A DNA stretch of 64,000 bases, taken from Desmodesmus armatus. Lineage: Eukaryota > Chlorophyta > Chlorophyceae > Sphaeropleales > Scenedesmaceae. The notes under the pieces are model-generated. The model saw nothing but the letters and a program-made list of their open reading frames with translations. It did not search any database and was not told where the DNA came from. The position numbers and the translations under genes were made by a program. This document shows, piece after piece, positions 11,739 through 22,829 of the stretch (positions are counted from its first letter, which is position 1; each line of letters begins with the position of its first letter). Where the stretch lies: positions 1 to 64,000 of the forward strand of contig VIIQ02000101.1 in the NCBI GenBank assembly GCA_007449985.2. Reading direction: 5' to 3'.

Positions 11739-14337
11739 CACCACACGCTTGTGGCATGATACGGCGTGAGGTTTGCGACGGCGAGGGGATGGCTTAGACG
11801 TCACGTGTGTTTGCTGCCAGCACGGTGCTTGCTGTATTGCATCCTTGATGCTGCTGGTGTGTTGCTCCTGCACGCCTAGTTCTGTTTCCAAGGCCGCTTT
11901 AGGCCCTGGTGAGAAGTGACAGAACTAACGAGTGTGTGTATGATTGTCTTCGTTGTGTGTCTGACTCACATGTGGCACATGCAGCAGCAGAGGAGGGCTG
12001 CAGGCTGCCAGGGTTTGAAACTTGATGGAGCAGCTGCAAAGTACTAGTTTGCAGGCTGCACATGTGTGGCCATCGTATGCGGGACTGAGGTTTGACTGGC
12101 ACCCAGGGTGGGCACCGCTTGCAGCAGAGAGCAGGGTCCAGAGGGGCCGCTCAGTGAGCTGCGGCACCCGCATGCTGGGTTGGCCTCTGACTGTGTTGCA
12201 CCAGTGGAAGGTGGCTGGGCACGGCTTGGTGACTCCTTGCTCGTCAACCAACCTATCGGCGTTGCCTTGGGACTGCTGCTGGCAGTGTGGGTTTCTGTTG
12301 GCAGACGGGCGTGCGAGTGCCTTTTTAGTTCAAGGCTGCAGCTTCATCCAGTTTATTGCCATGTTTGAGGCTATCGCTGTGCATTGCTGTGGCCACCCAT
12401 GGGTGAGGTGGTAATGCAGGAAGATGGGGTTAAATATGTGAAGGAGTTATGTGTGCTGGACCATGTGTTGTGGGGTCCCAGCTCCTCATTGAGCCATGGC
12501 CCTGGCAGCATGCAAGGGGGCGGACAGCACTGCGTGCCACGTAGTACCTAGTAGGTTCTGCATGTGCTGTCCAGCAGTCGGATTTGTGCTGGTCGTGTGA
12601 GTACCAGAGGGGGCGGTCTAAAGAGTGCATGGCTCCTGGGTGTGTGTGAGATGCGTCGGCCAGTAGTAAGTGTGAGGCTTGCCCTGGACGTCAAGCAGAG
12701 TGTCTGTCTGCTGCATGCTCCCCCCCCCCTTCACGTGCACCTCCGCTCAACCCTAAGTTGTGAGTGCCTGCGCCGGTGCTTGGGTTCAAGACAGCAGCTG
12801 GCAACAGGAACTGCCGCTTCGCGCTGCCATGTCAGGCTGTCAGATGGTGGCAGATGGTGTGTGTATTGTGTGCTGCTGCAGTACATGGCAATGTGCATCT
12901 GTGGGCCTGCTTCTTGGGCTGGCGGTCATGCTGACTTGGTGTAACATTCTGAATGCTGCATGGTTGTGCCGTGAAGCTTCTCAATGGTCCCCAAGCGTGC
13001 TTATAGTGCCTGCTAGTAGTGCCTTGTGAAAGCTTACGACATTGCCAAGCTGCTGATGCTGATATGGAGAAGAGGTGCTGGTCTCGCTGGGGGCTGGCAG
13101 TCCAAGCCAACAAGGTTGCTTTTCCAGGACTGATGAGAGCTGCAACTCATGGCATAGGGGGCGCGGCGGGAGCGGGGGGGGGGGGGCTTCCTTACATCAG
13201 GTACATGGGATGATGCGTCCGTAGTTTTAATGCGTTGGCAAAAGCCATCTAAGTGGCAGTGATTCTCAGTATCGACACTTCCGCAGTGAGAATCTTCCTG
13301 TGTTTGATCAGAACGAACATCACTGCTCCGAGTGCCCATCAGACGAAGACCATTACAACTGCTGCCATACTGATTCGTGACATCTAAGTCAGCACACCTG
13401 TGCGGTCTACAGCTCTTTCTACTACAATGGGACATACGGTCGTTGGTGTGATGTTCGGGTGTGGTGTGATGTGAAGGTTGAACAGCAAGGACCGTGCCTC
13501 TGGCAGCTGATCGTCTGCTACAACATTGAAAGGCGACCCCGCCACAACGCATGCCTCGGGTGCATTCTGACCTCAAGGTGCTGTGTTCGTTTTTTGGCCA
13601 CCCCGGTGACTGCGTCGCGATCGCTTTCATTCAACTACAGCGAATTGAAGACATAAACACAACGGGAACAAGGCTGAGAGGTGAGAGGTGAAAAGCTCTG
13701 CACATCAAAGACCGGAGTAGAGGTCTTCAGACATCTGGTGTTCAACAAAGTTGGTGTGCACCTGCACCGATCTAAGCCTCCGCGGTCTGCAACAAGCAGG
13801 TGCGCCTGAGAGTACTTAAAGCTTGCCACATGCTGCTCAGGAGACTGGCAGGCCAACGTTGCAGCAGCAGTACTGGCAGCAGCAGTGGGCCAGCTGGCTG
13901 CAGCCTGCATGCTGAAAGGGGGACAGCTGGACAGTCCGTCAAAGATAGAGGCTGTGCGAGCAACTGTGATCATTGTTCTCAGCGTACAACATATCCAGCA
14001 GCAGTGCATGTGTGCCCTTACTCAAGTCCTGCAGTCTTTTGGTGCCTGTGGGCCAGGTGGGCACGACTGAACAGTCGTGGCTGTCATGACAGCCAGGGAG
14101 GCAGCTGCATAGCAGGATAGTGGTTGGGGGGGCAGTGCAGCACAGTTCTGCCTCCATACATGCAGCAAGCTTTTGAAGTCAAGGAGGGAATGGCTGCATG
14201 ATGCCAGTCATGCTCGTGCTGGATGTGATTCACTGAGAGCAGCAAATACAATGGCTGAATACTGTCCTTGTTGTCTTGCTGCCACCTGTGCATGTGCAGG
14301 CATAGCTTTGCATCGCAAGTATCAATTGGAGCCCAAG
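11739..14337. other. Spacer between genes A and B with duplicated blocks
   Basis: No gene is recognised. 11,925-12,150 matches the region downstream of gene B at 18,515-18,720, with shared TGATTGTCTTC, GTGGCACATGCA, GGCTGC/GGCTACCAGGGTTT and GAGAGCAGGGTCCA. 12,290-12,610 matches 6.12-6.40 kb. 13,490-13,900 matches the 5' flank of gene A. The order is thus 3' flank of A followed by 5' flank of B, as expected of a tandem duplication. A G-run lies near 13,176-13,185. Confidence 0.6.
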
Positions 14338-17300
14338 ATGCGTCCCACCACTGCAAGTGAGTCATGCCTGATCTTCCATACAGCGACCAGTGGTCGCCGA
14401 CCACAAAAGCGGGGTTCAACGCCTGCCGGATAGCTTACTCGTAGACTCAGTCACTCGTAGACCGCTTTGCAGTTGGCCCGACCATCTATCCCGCACTGGG
14501 CGGTTGTGACGTGTCAGCTGCCTTTGCTCTTTCCTGCTGGCTATTATTGTGAACCAACTGCGCTGCTACACGCCTCACCAACTGACCTTAGTGGTCGGTA
14601 CACCATTCTGACGATGCAAGCTGTGAGCAGTGCTCAGTAAAGGATGGTCACGAACACCAGTCTGAAGGGTTTCGGTCTGTTCTGTCTGTGGCTCTTCTGA
14701 CTGCAGAATGGTGGCACGGGTGGGTTCTGGTGTTACTGTTGGCCATCTGCTCCAGCACTACAGCACAGTTGAGCATGGAGTTGCGGCAGCAGCTCATTGC
14801 ATCAGGACCAGACCTGGCTGAGACTGTCATGGAGAAGTATGTGAAGCAAGCCAAGGCGGCTACAACTTGTCACCTTATTCTCGAGGGTGGGTCCAACACA
14901 ACTGAGCTGGAGATGTACGGCACAAGCATTGCCCGTGCAGAGCTGACATGCACTGGGCAAATGCTGCAAATTGCCGTGCATCCTGTCCTGGCTCCTTTTG
15001 TACGATTCTTCAAAGGCGTTAATGTGACCAGGATACCCGACATGCAAGACCTTGAACGCGCAGCCGCAGAAGCGACCGCCAACGAAGAGGCCTGCTTCTC
15101 AAACACAGATTACATTATTTCCTTGTGCAACTCTGAGAGTGTCGAACTGCTGCGGCCCCGTTTCGTCAACCTGAGGAGTCATTTCTGGGAACAGATCACC
15201 TCCAGCGCCATCCAGGATGGCACTGCGGAAATCAGCTTCAGCCCCGGCAGCTTAAAAGCTGCGACTGTGGTTGGCGTTCAAGGTGTGGTCAGCTTCATCG
15301 AGCCGTTGATGTCTGATGTGCGATTCATGCCCTTCCAGGCAACAAGCATGTGGTACATGAAAGGAGGACTGGTGAACGGCACTTCTGGAGTGCTAAGTGC
15401 AGGGCTTGCATTGCTGGATGGTACACAGTTCACACACAATGTTGGTACTTTGTATGGAGCGATTGCTATTATGGCAGGCCATGCAATATTTAGGGACTGT
15501 GTATTTTTGGCAAACAAGGCCCCAACTTTTGCAGAAACCACACGCGGTGTCATTGCCCTACAGACACAGCGATCGGGGCTTGGGGGGGCTGTGGTGGGGC
15601 TGGTTACTACACAAGGGGTTTTGAGCACACCAGTGCAGACATCTGCTACTTTTGGCAATTGTTCCTTCATTGACAACAGGGCATATGAAGGAGGTGCTAT
15701 TGCAATGTTGGGTGCCAACCTCTCTATCACCAACTGCACCTTCACTGGCAACAGCGCCATGAAGAATGGCTTTGACGTGTACACAACCCAAGATGGTACG
15801 GTCAACATCACCGCCTCCAACATTACAGCTTCAAGCCCCACGGTGGTCTGGGAGCGAGTGGAGCCGTCGAAATGCTGGCGCGGAGAGTTTTTTGGCAAGT
15901 TAGAAGGCACATGCCGCAGATGCCCAGGCTCTACATACAGCTTGGTGACCCCCGTGCCCGCCTCCTGCAACGCCTGCCCGGCAAATGCGAAGGTGAGTAC
16001 TGACTAGTTCAGCAAACAAATGTGTGTATGATTGACATCATCAGGCAGGGGCTTCCAACTGGAACCATCAAAATGGAAAGCAGCCTTGAGGCAGACGGGT
16101 CATCTCAGATGTCATGGTGACAGAGTCATCCTTTCACAAAGTCGTACTTCAGGGCTTGCCTGGGCCCCTATCCTACATGCTGTGCTCATGCTTGTTGTTC
16201 ATGTGCACATACATCATGGCATACAACATAACAAGCTGTCTCTTTGTCTGTGACCATGCAGTGCCCCGGAGGTGATGCAATCATGGCCACAGATGGTTCA
16301 TTCCGAGTCAGCAATACCTCGGACAAGGTCGTCAGCTGCCCCCGTGCAGGTGCATGCTTGGAAGGGGAATGCACCAGGGGCCACGAGGGAGTGGTGTGTG
16401 GCAGCTGCAGTGAGGGGTACGCACCTGCCATGCCTTTCAAGTGTGTTGAGTGTGCATCAAAGCGTGGCGCTATTGCTGTGTTCGCTGCCTCAACACTGAT
16501 TCTGATAGTGTTCGCTGGCATTGGGGTTCAACTTACGTTGACTGCCAACAGGGAAGGCGCGGTTGACTCTACCGCGGTTGACGCTACCAACCCTACTGCT
16601 GGCGATGTAGTGAAGCTGCTTGCTCTGTTCCTGCAGTACACGTCTATCATTGGTAGCCTACCTGTGCCATGGCCTGCGCCATCGCTGGCACTCATCACTG
16701 TATCAGATTGGTTGTTTGCAGGCAGTGTCGGCCAGGCAATTGCTTGGGTCAAAAGCCCTTTTGAGTGTGCTCTGAAGGGTTTGAGGGTCCCGTCCGCAAT
16801 GTTGAAGCAGCTGATCTACTTGCTCATGCCAGCCTTTGTGGCCCTGGTCTTGTTATTGTTCTTTGTCAGCATTTACTCCTGTTGTTGGCGCAGCAAGAAG
16901 CACACGCTGCGTGTGACAGTCGTGCTGATGGTGTCTGCATTTTTCACGTTCCCACTTGTGCTGAGGGCTGCATTCAGTTTCTTTGGGTGCTTCAGGGTCG
17001 AAGACCCCACACTGCCTCATTCCTTGTGGTGGGTGCAAGCCATGAGCCAGCCTTGTTACCAGGGTGCACACAGGGTGTGGTCGTTGGCGGTGGGGCTGCC
17101 TTTCTTGGTCATATGTTGCTCTGCACCACTTGCACTGGGCTTCTGGCTGTGGCGCAACAGCGCGAGGATGGGCGAGCCCGAGTTCCGTGAGCGATACGGA
17201 CATCTTTACCGGTTGTACCATGCACGTGCCTATTGGTATGAGCCCGTGATCCTCATTCAAACCATCACGCTGGTGGCGCTGCCGGTTTTTGCCTCACAGA

Positions 17301-17677
17301 TCGGCAACTATGCTGCCGTCGTCCTTACTGGTCTGCACATTGCTATGGCTTTGCAGCTGCTGCAGCTCGTTCGGCCGTATGCAGCACCGGTGATGCACCG
17401 CCTGCACGTGGCGTCGCTGTGCTGCCTACTGCTGGATGTCTTTGTGGCCCTGCTGATGTTCGATCAGTCCAGGCCGGCAGGCGGGGCATTCGCGGTTGCG
17501 CAAAAAGCTGCATCCGTGTTTTCACTGATCCTGAGCGCGTGCTTCATCATCGCGAGCTGTGTTTGCACATGCATATTCTTTATGCGCGGGCCTGGAGGGC
17601 TGGGCTTGAGCAAGCTGTTCGCACGCTGGTGTGGCGGGTCGCCCAAGCACACGCACGGACGCCGCGTGACAGCCTAG
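14338..17677 (+). CDS. Gene B: secreted beta-helix / Cys-rich / multi-pass membrane protein
   Basis: Exons 14338-14356, 14707-15992 and 16262-17677 join in frame to 906 residues without a break. Residues 1-27 form a signal peptide (MRPTTAKWWHGWVLVLLLA...). About 60-130 is a domain shared with A (LILEGGSN). About 240-390 is right-handed beta-helix with NCSFIDN and NCTFTGN repeats, as in polymorphic outer-membrane-like proteins. About 396-500 is Cys-rich, similar to ephrin-receptor/TNFR-type modules (CRRCPGSTYS, CVECASKRG). About 505-880 has 8-9 hydrophobic helices, including a YWYEPVILIQT segment resembling large multi-pass channel-like or receptor-like proteins of protists. A start at 14688 is also open, but the 19-nt first exon with its GTGAGT donor is matched in gene A and is preferred. 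Likely plasma-membrane receptor or channel with a large ectodomain; function unproven. Confidence 0.8.
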
Positions 17678-19618
17678 GGAGACACGCTTAGAGAAACCTG
17701 GCATGACGTGTGCCGTGGCAAAGGTTGACTGATCCTCCATGGATGGGTTTGCTCTTTGCTTGCTGTGATGCATTCTTGAGGCCGTTGGCGTATCGCGCCA
17801 GGAGTGCTCCAGCACACTGCAGTCATGACGGTTGTAGCTGCGGGATCATGGGGGAAGATGGTGTGAAGGGCTGCACAATGCATGCCTAGGCAAGCCCGTT
17901 CAGGAGGGTCGCTGTGGCAATGGCTGGCTGGAGGGAGGCTTCTTGGGTGGGGTTGTGATAGTGCAACAGTGCTGGGCATGCAGCTATCTGCGCAGGACGG
18001 CCTGTGCTCTGGGAGCAAGGGAGGGTTGGTTGTGCAGACCTGTGGATCTGCCCCAAGCAAGCACGTGTGGCTGGAGGAACTATTAATGGGAATATTGGTG
18101 TGCATGTTTGTGGCCGCAGGAAGCCAGGGGTTTGGACCCAATGGACTAGCTGCAACTTGCTAAGTGCACCGGGTGCACGTGCATGGCCCTAGGGTGCGGC
18201 ACTGATGGTTGGCTTGCGTACACTGTGCTGCACTGGGTGGGCATGGCTTGCAGCAGAAAGGGGGTGTTTGGGGGAAGGCGCGCCCGGTGGGCTGCGTTGC
18301 ATGCTGGTCAGGCCTTGGACTTTGGCACCGGTGGAAATTACCTGGGCAAAACCTGCACAGCCTGTGGCAGCCTGCCGCAGGGCCTGCCGCAGGGCCTGGT
18401 GTTGGCTGTTGGTTGTTGGTGCTGACTTTGGATCTGCCCTCGGAAGCTAGCGGCGGCCTCTGCAAGTGTCTGTGGGTTGTTTCAAGGGCGCCACCAGTTT
18501 AGCAACTGATGAGGGGGTGTTGATTGTCTTCTCGTGTGTGACTCACTCGTGGCACATGCAACAGCAGACAAGGACTGCAGGCTACCAGGGTTTCAAACCC
18601 TAGGAAGCAGCTGCAATTCAAACTGCACGCGGGTGTGCCCCCGATGCAGGACTGAGGGTTGAATTGCACTCAGGGTGGGCAGTGCTTGTGGCAGAGAGCA
18701 GGGTCCAGCCTGGTCTTCTCATTGAGATGGGCCACCTGTGAGCTGCGGCATCTGTATGCTGAGCTGTCATTTGATTGCGGTGCACCAATGAAAGGCGGCG
18801 GCTGGGCAAGGCTTGGCGAGCACTTTAAGCTGCAGTGTGAGCAGCGCTGTTGTAGGAAGATACGGTGGCTGTGCGCCCTGGCGGCTGGCTGGGTGACCCG
18901 CATGCTGCGTGTTGATTTGGCTACTTTATGATATCTGACGTGATTGGATGCAGTGTGCCACAAAGTGTACAAACTGCGTACACTGTGATTCAGCAAACCA
19001 GTATGCCGCATTCCTACATAACCTCTTCTTCTACCGTAGCAGCCTGGGGCCCATTCATCAGAAGATGCCTGTGTGAACCGCAATGTGCTAGGCAAGTAGT
19101 GGATCATCAGGACGCCAATGAAGGCCGCAGCAGTACGTTGCTCGTCAATACAGTGGAAGTGAATTACAACCTGAGACAGCAATGTAATCGCACTGTGGCA
19201 ACACACAACTGCTGTGAGATTGTTCCAAGAACACAGCCAACATCATGCAGGGCTGTAAGAGTCTTACGATCAAGACACACAACCCCATCTTTGCGTCAAA
19301 GAAATGATGTTGCTTGAGCTGTTGCAAAACTGTATTGAGACCGTGTTACAAACATGAGAGGTGCCCACATTACACAACCAAATGAATGACGATGAAAACA
19401 GCAAGGACGCCAGCAATAGTGCATGCCACCAGGCCAAAAACCAACCTCACTCAAACCGCTCCTGGCAGAAGCTATTCCGCACAACCACCACACCACAGCT
19501 GACATGCACAACCCTCACCCCTCTGCCCACAGGCTGCTACAAGACATACGCAGTACATCCCAGAGGGCTGTCATCAGCAGGGCGTGTCCCTGATTGTTCT
19601 TCTGAAGGAGAGAGTGTG
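17678..19618. other. Intergenic stretch downstream of gene B
   Basis: No gene recognised. 18,515-18,720 is the duplicated 3' block shared with 11,925-12,150. The short direct repeat TGCCGCAGGGCC occurs twice at about 18,371-18,395. The rest contains only short, unsupported open frames. Confidence 0.5.
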
Positions 19619-19780
19619 TCAGAGCTGTACGGGAGGCAGGGGGCTGACTGGGCTCTTGAGCCACTGGGTGTTCTCCCTGAAGTAGTTGACTGCAGTGGCC
19701 TTGCTGCCGTCTGGCAGGGGCAGCACATCCACCTGGATGCGCGCAGCACCCTTTGTAAGGTTGACACCATCGGGGGTCAC
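19619..19780 (-). CDS. Terminal exon of a minus-strand gene, function unknown
   Basis: After a clear acceptor (CCACCCAG on the minus strand) a 54-codon exon, stop included, reads VTPDGVNLTKGAARIQVDV, then LPLPDGSK and NYFRENTQWLKSPVSPLPP, and stops at 19619. Its composition looks like real protein. It may be the last exon of the mTERF-like gene upstream on the same strand, but the phases do not join directly (that exon ends in phase 1 while this one starts in phase 0). Either an exon is missing or it belongs to another gene. The domain is not recognised. Confidence 0.4.
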   Translation of the reverse strand: MTPDGVNLTKGAARIQVDVLPLPDGSKATAVNYFRENTQWLKSPVSPLPPVQL

Positions 19781-20557
19781 CTGGGTGGTGGTGGTGGGAG
19801 GGAAAGCAGCGCACAAGAGGGGGGGGGGGCAGCCGCATCAATCACATGAGCGTCCTGCTCAAAAAGCCAGGTGCAAAGTCATATGTTGAAGAATGGCATG
19901 GCAGCTACAGGAAGGCAGTGCCAGCAGGCTGCATGCTTGAGGCAGGTTACTGCATGAGCCCCGGGGGTCCACGGGGGTGGAACACAGAAAGTGGGCCGCT
20001 TGCTGTCTGGCTGCACGGCTGCAATGTCATCACATGCAACCCCATTCTACCCCACTCGCTGCCTGACTCCTGTGCAGGTACTTGCAAACCAGTACTGGCA
20101 TATTCGGTAGCTGCATGTTACTGTCACTACGCAGCTGTTGTCCTCACCTTGTACTCGAAAATGCGTGGGTGCTGCAGCAGCAGCTCAGGCACGGCACCTG
20201 CAGCATAGCACAGCACAGCACAGCACAGTGCAGGCGCCATCACATGAGCAAGGCCACCCAGGAAATGTGGTTGTGCTACCCTAGCAAATCGTACAAGTAC
20301 TGGTCCTCAGGCTTGGTCTGCAAGAACCCACCAGATCAAGACAGCGCCATCTGCAAGCCTCCGTGCCAGAGAACCAAAGCGTGCAACCCAACTGTGGCAG
20401 CTGGATCTGAACACCCCAGTCCCTCCGCCTGAGGAGTGAGGTTGCCAGAAGTGTCAGTTTCTGCATCCTCAAGCACGCATGTCTCAGCGGTATCTGATGC
20501 GCCAACTTGCGCCAACAGCCAGAGACCTCGCACACTAGAGCCCTGCTGTCCACCCAC

Positions 20558-21832
20558 CTGCGTCCACGCCGCGTGACTTGACGTAGTTGATGACTGGCCT
20601 GATGCGCGTGTCGGGGTTGAGCCCCAGCAGCACAACACTGATGCTGGCCATGTTGCAGATCTCATCCTGAGCAAGGCCGACTGCCAACAGCGCATCAATC
20701 TGCGGGCAAAACAAAGGAGTGGGGAGAGCAAACATTGAAGGTTGCTGTGTATAAAGGATGTTTCGTGTATGATGCGGGCGCTAGCCATGTTGCAGATCTC
20801 ATCCTGAGCCAAGCCGACTGCCAACAGCGCATCAATCTGTGTGCATGAACATCGGCAGGGGGCGGAGTTGGGGGTGGCGTGGCGACGTTTGAGCATGTTG
20901 GAAGTGCATAGCAGTGGAGGAGCATGCAGGCCTTAACAAAGTCGTAAGTGTTTGTCATAGCAATACAAGGGCATACAAGTCGTGTCGTACGCAAATACAG
21001 GGGTGGAAGGAAGCAACAGCGACCCTTGGTTGCGCACACTGACATTCATGCAGCACACCAGCCCTACGCGATGAGGCGCTCCAACAAGCTAGCCAGTCTT
21101 CATCAACAGGCTGCCTCGCCACTCCCTCTGCAAGCTGCTTTACCAATCACCACCCCCGAACCACCCTGGGTACCCGCAGCTGCCGTTCACCTGTCTCAGC
21201 ACACTCCAATCAGTCTCTGGAGACCTTCTGCGCACCCCACCCCATACCCCCCACCCCCCTTGCTGAGTGGTTACTCACCACTCCCTGTGTGCGCTCCTCT
21301 GTTGTCTTGAGGCTGCCCTTCATGATGCGGTCAATGATCTGCTCAACCCAAGGCTTCTCCCAGCCTGTGGCAGCAGCGGCGATGGACAAGCAGTGGAGAC
21401 AGCAGAGGTAGCGGCTCGGCACACTCAGGAAAATGCAGAGATTGGGAGGAAGCTGCTGCTGCTGCTGTGACTGCTGGTGTTGCCAATCCGGTTGCTGCGA
21501 TCAAACATACACGTGGCCTTCGCTGCCCATTATAATACACAACTGACTCCAGAATGGCATCATTTCCAGGGGTCATGCCCGCCATATGTACATGACGCAC
21601 ACAGAACCACACATGCAGCTCATTCACCAGCACTGTCAGTTTGTTGGTTGGGATGTTTTGTGCCGGCCCTCCCTCCCTGCTCACCTAGTGTGATGAGCAT
21701 CTTCTGCACCCTGTCAATGCTGACAGGCAGCCTGTAGGGTCCTTCTCACTCCATGGGAAGGGCACGTCACCAGGCAGGGTCTTCTGCACAATGGTCTTCA
21801 TGTTGTCCGCACCAGCATCGGTGGCGGCTGCT
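20558..21832 (-). CDS. mTERF-like (mitochondrial transcription termination factor family) gene, partial model
   Basis: Three minus-strand exons join well. The first, about 21832-21685, contains NMKTIVQKTLPGDVPFPW and then, in a shifted frame, PYRLPVSIDRVQKMLITLG. The second, 21364-21279, reads WEKPWVEQIIDRIMKGSL plus KTTEERTQGV. The third, 20699-20558, reads IDALLAVGLAQDEICNMAS plus ISVVLLGLNPDTRIRPVINY and VKSRGV. The last has the mTERF repeat pattern (L...GL...EI..M....P..L......RPVI.Y..S.GV). The family binds organelle nucleic acids and affects transcription, splicing or ribosomes in plastids or mitochondria. Joins are phase-consistent (1, then 0). A one-base break near 21742 separates PWSE from GPYRLP. 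The N-terminus with targeting peptide and the C-terminus are not placed. Confidence 0.55.
20641..20842 (-). repeat. Partial tandem duplication of the mTERF exon
   Basis: The start of the exon, coding IDALLAVGLAQDEICNMAS, occurs at about 20,645-20,699 and again at about 20,785-20,839 with one synonymous change (GCAAGGCC versus GCCAAGCC on plus). Each copy is preceded on the minus strand by an AG acceptor. The upstream copy lacks the rest of the exon and has no obvious donor. Confidence 0.75.
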
Positions 21833-21839
21833 GCTGACA

Positions 21840-22375
21840 CACGCACAGTGCTGCTGCGGCTGCGGCAGGGCCTGCAAAGCAATGCAGTACAACAAGGGGC
21901 ACCGGGCAGTAACATGCAAAGCAGTGTGGGTGTATAAGAGTGGTTGGACGGGGGAGGCAGGGTGGCTTGAGGTGATGTGACAGTGGCTGGAAGCCTGGTG
22001 AGGGCTGCTGCAGCCAGACGCACTGCTGTTGCCGTGGCTGCGGCAGGGCCTGTGGCATAGCGGAGCGAAGGTCGGCAAAGCTTAGCATAAGGCGATGGGC
22101 AGTGCATGCAAAGCCGTGTAAGTGTATAGATGAGGTCCCGTGCGAGAGGATTTGGGGGGGGGGGGGGGGGGAGGGCGGGGAAGGGCGCAGTGGCTGAGCC
22201 TCCTGAAGATGCTGCCGCAGCAAGACGCAGGGCCTGTGGCACAATGGCGCCACAAAGCAGCAGAAGAACGTGACATTCAGTATATGCAAAGCAGTGTGAG
22301 CGTACAGATGGGTTTAGGGTGGTGCAAGGAAGGGTGGCGGGTAAGGGAAAGGAAGGGTGGCGGCAGGGAAGCAAC
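21840..22375. repeat. Three diverged tandem repeats of about 190 bp
   Basis: The motif series GGCAGGGCCTG, GGGCAGT-CATGCAAAGC(A/C)GTGT and GTATAAGAGTGG (or GTATAGATGAGG, or GTACAGATGGG) recurs around 21,865-21,950, 22,040-22,135 and 22,225-22,315. A long G-run follows the second copy (22,152-22,169). The block lies upstream of the mTERF exons, either in an intron or in the 5' flank. Confidence 0.6.
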
Positions 22376-22743
22376 GACACGACAATCCACACTGCTGCTG
22401 CTGCTCTTTCTGACACATCAATATATCTTATCTCCTTCAGTTGCAGCAGCATGCTGTCTGCTGCATCTTGTTCAGCACGTGATGCACAGGACAGGATCGA
22501 GCAGACGACCTGCTGCTTCAACTGCAGGAAAGGAACAACCTCCAGGCAGAGCAGCAGCCCCAAAGCTGTACACAGCTTGTTCCTTGCCACCGCAGGCTGG
22601 TGAGAGACTAGCTGTCCTAGTGCATTTTAGTTATGCAGCCCCCAGCTGGCACCCTCAGAACCAGATGGATGCAGCTGCCGGTGCTGGCATACAGCACTGC
22701 ATTGCTGCAGCGGGGTGAGCGGGGTGTCCTGCGCACACCCTGA

Positions 22744-22829
22744 ATGGATGTCAAACACCCGGCTGAGGTGACGGCCGCTGGGTTCCTCAACGGCGGTCAT
22801 ATCAGCCAGGTGTTCGACATCCCCTCAGA
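22744..22829 (+). CDS. Possible first coding exon of an unknown plus-strand gene
   Basis: From ATG 22744 the frame reads MDVKHPAEVTAAGFLNGGH then ISQVFDIPSE and meets a GTGAGT donor at 22830. A stop codon sits directly before the ATG in the same frame. The composition looks coding and the opposite strand is interrupted. I do not recognise the protein and could not place the next exon; the SufE exons start 2.3 kb further on. Confidence 0.3.
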
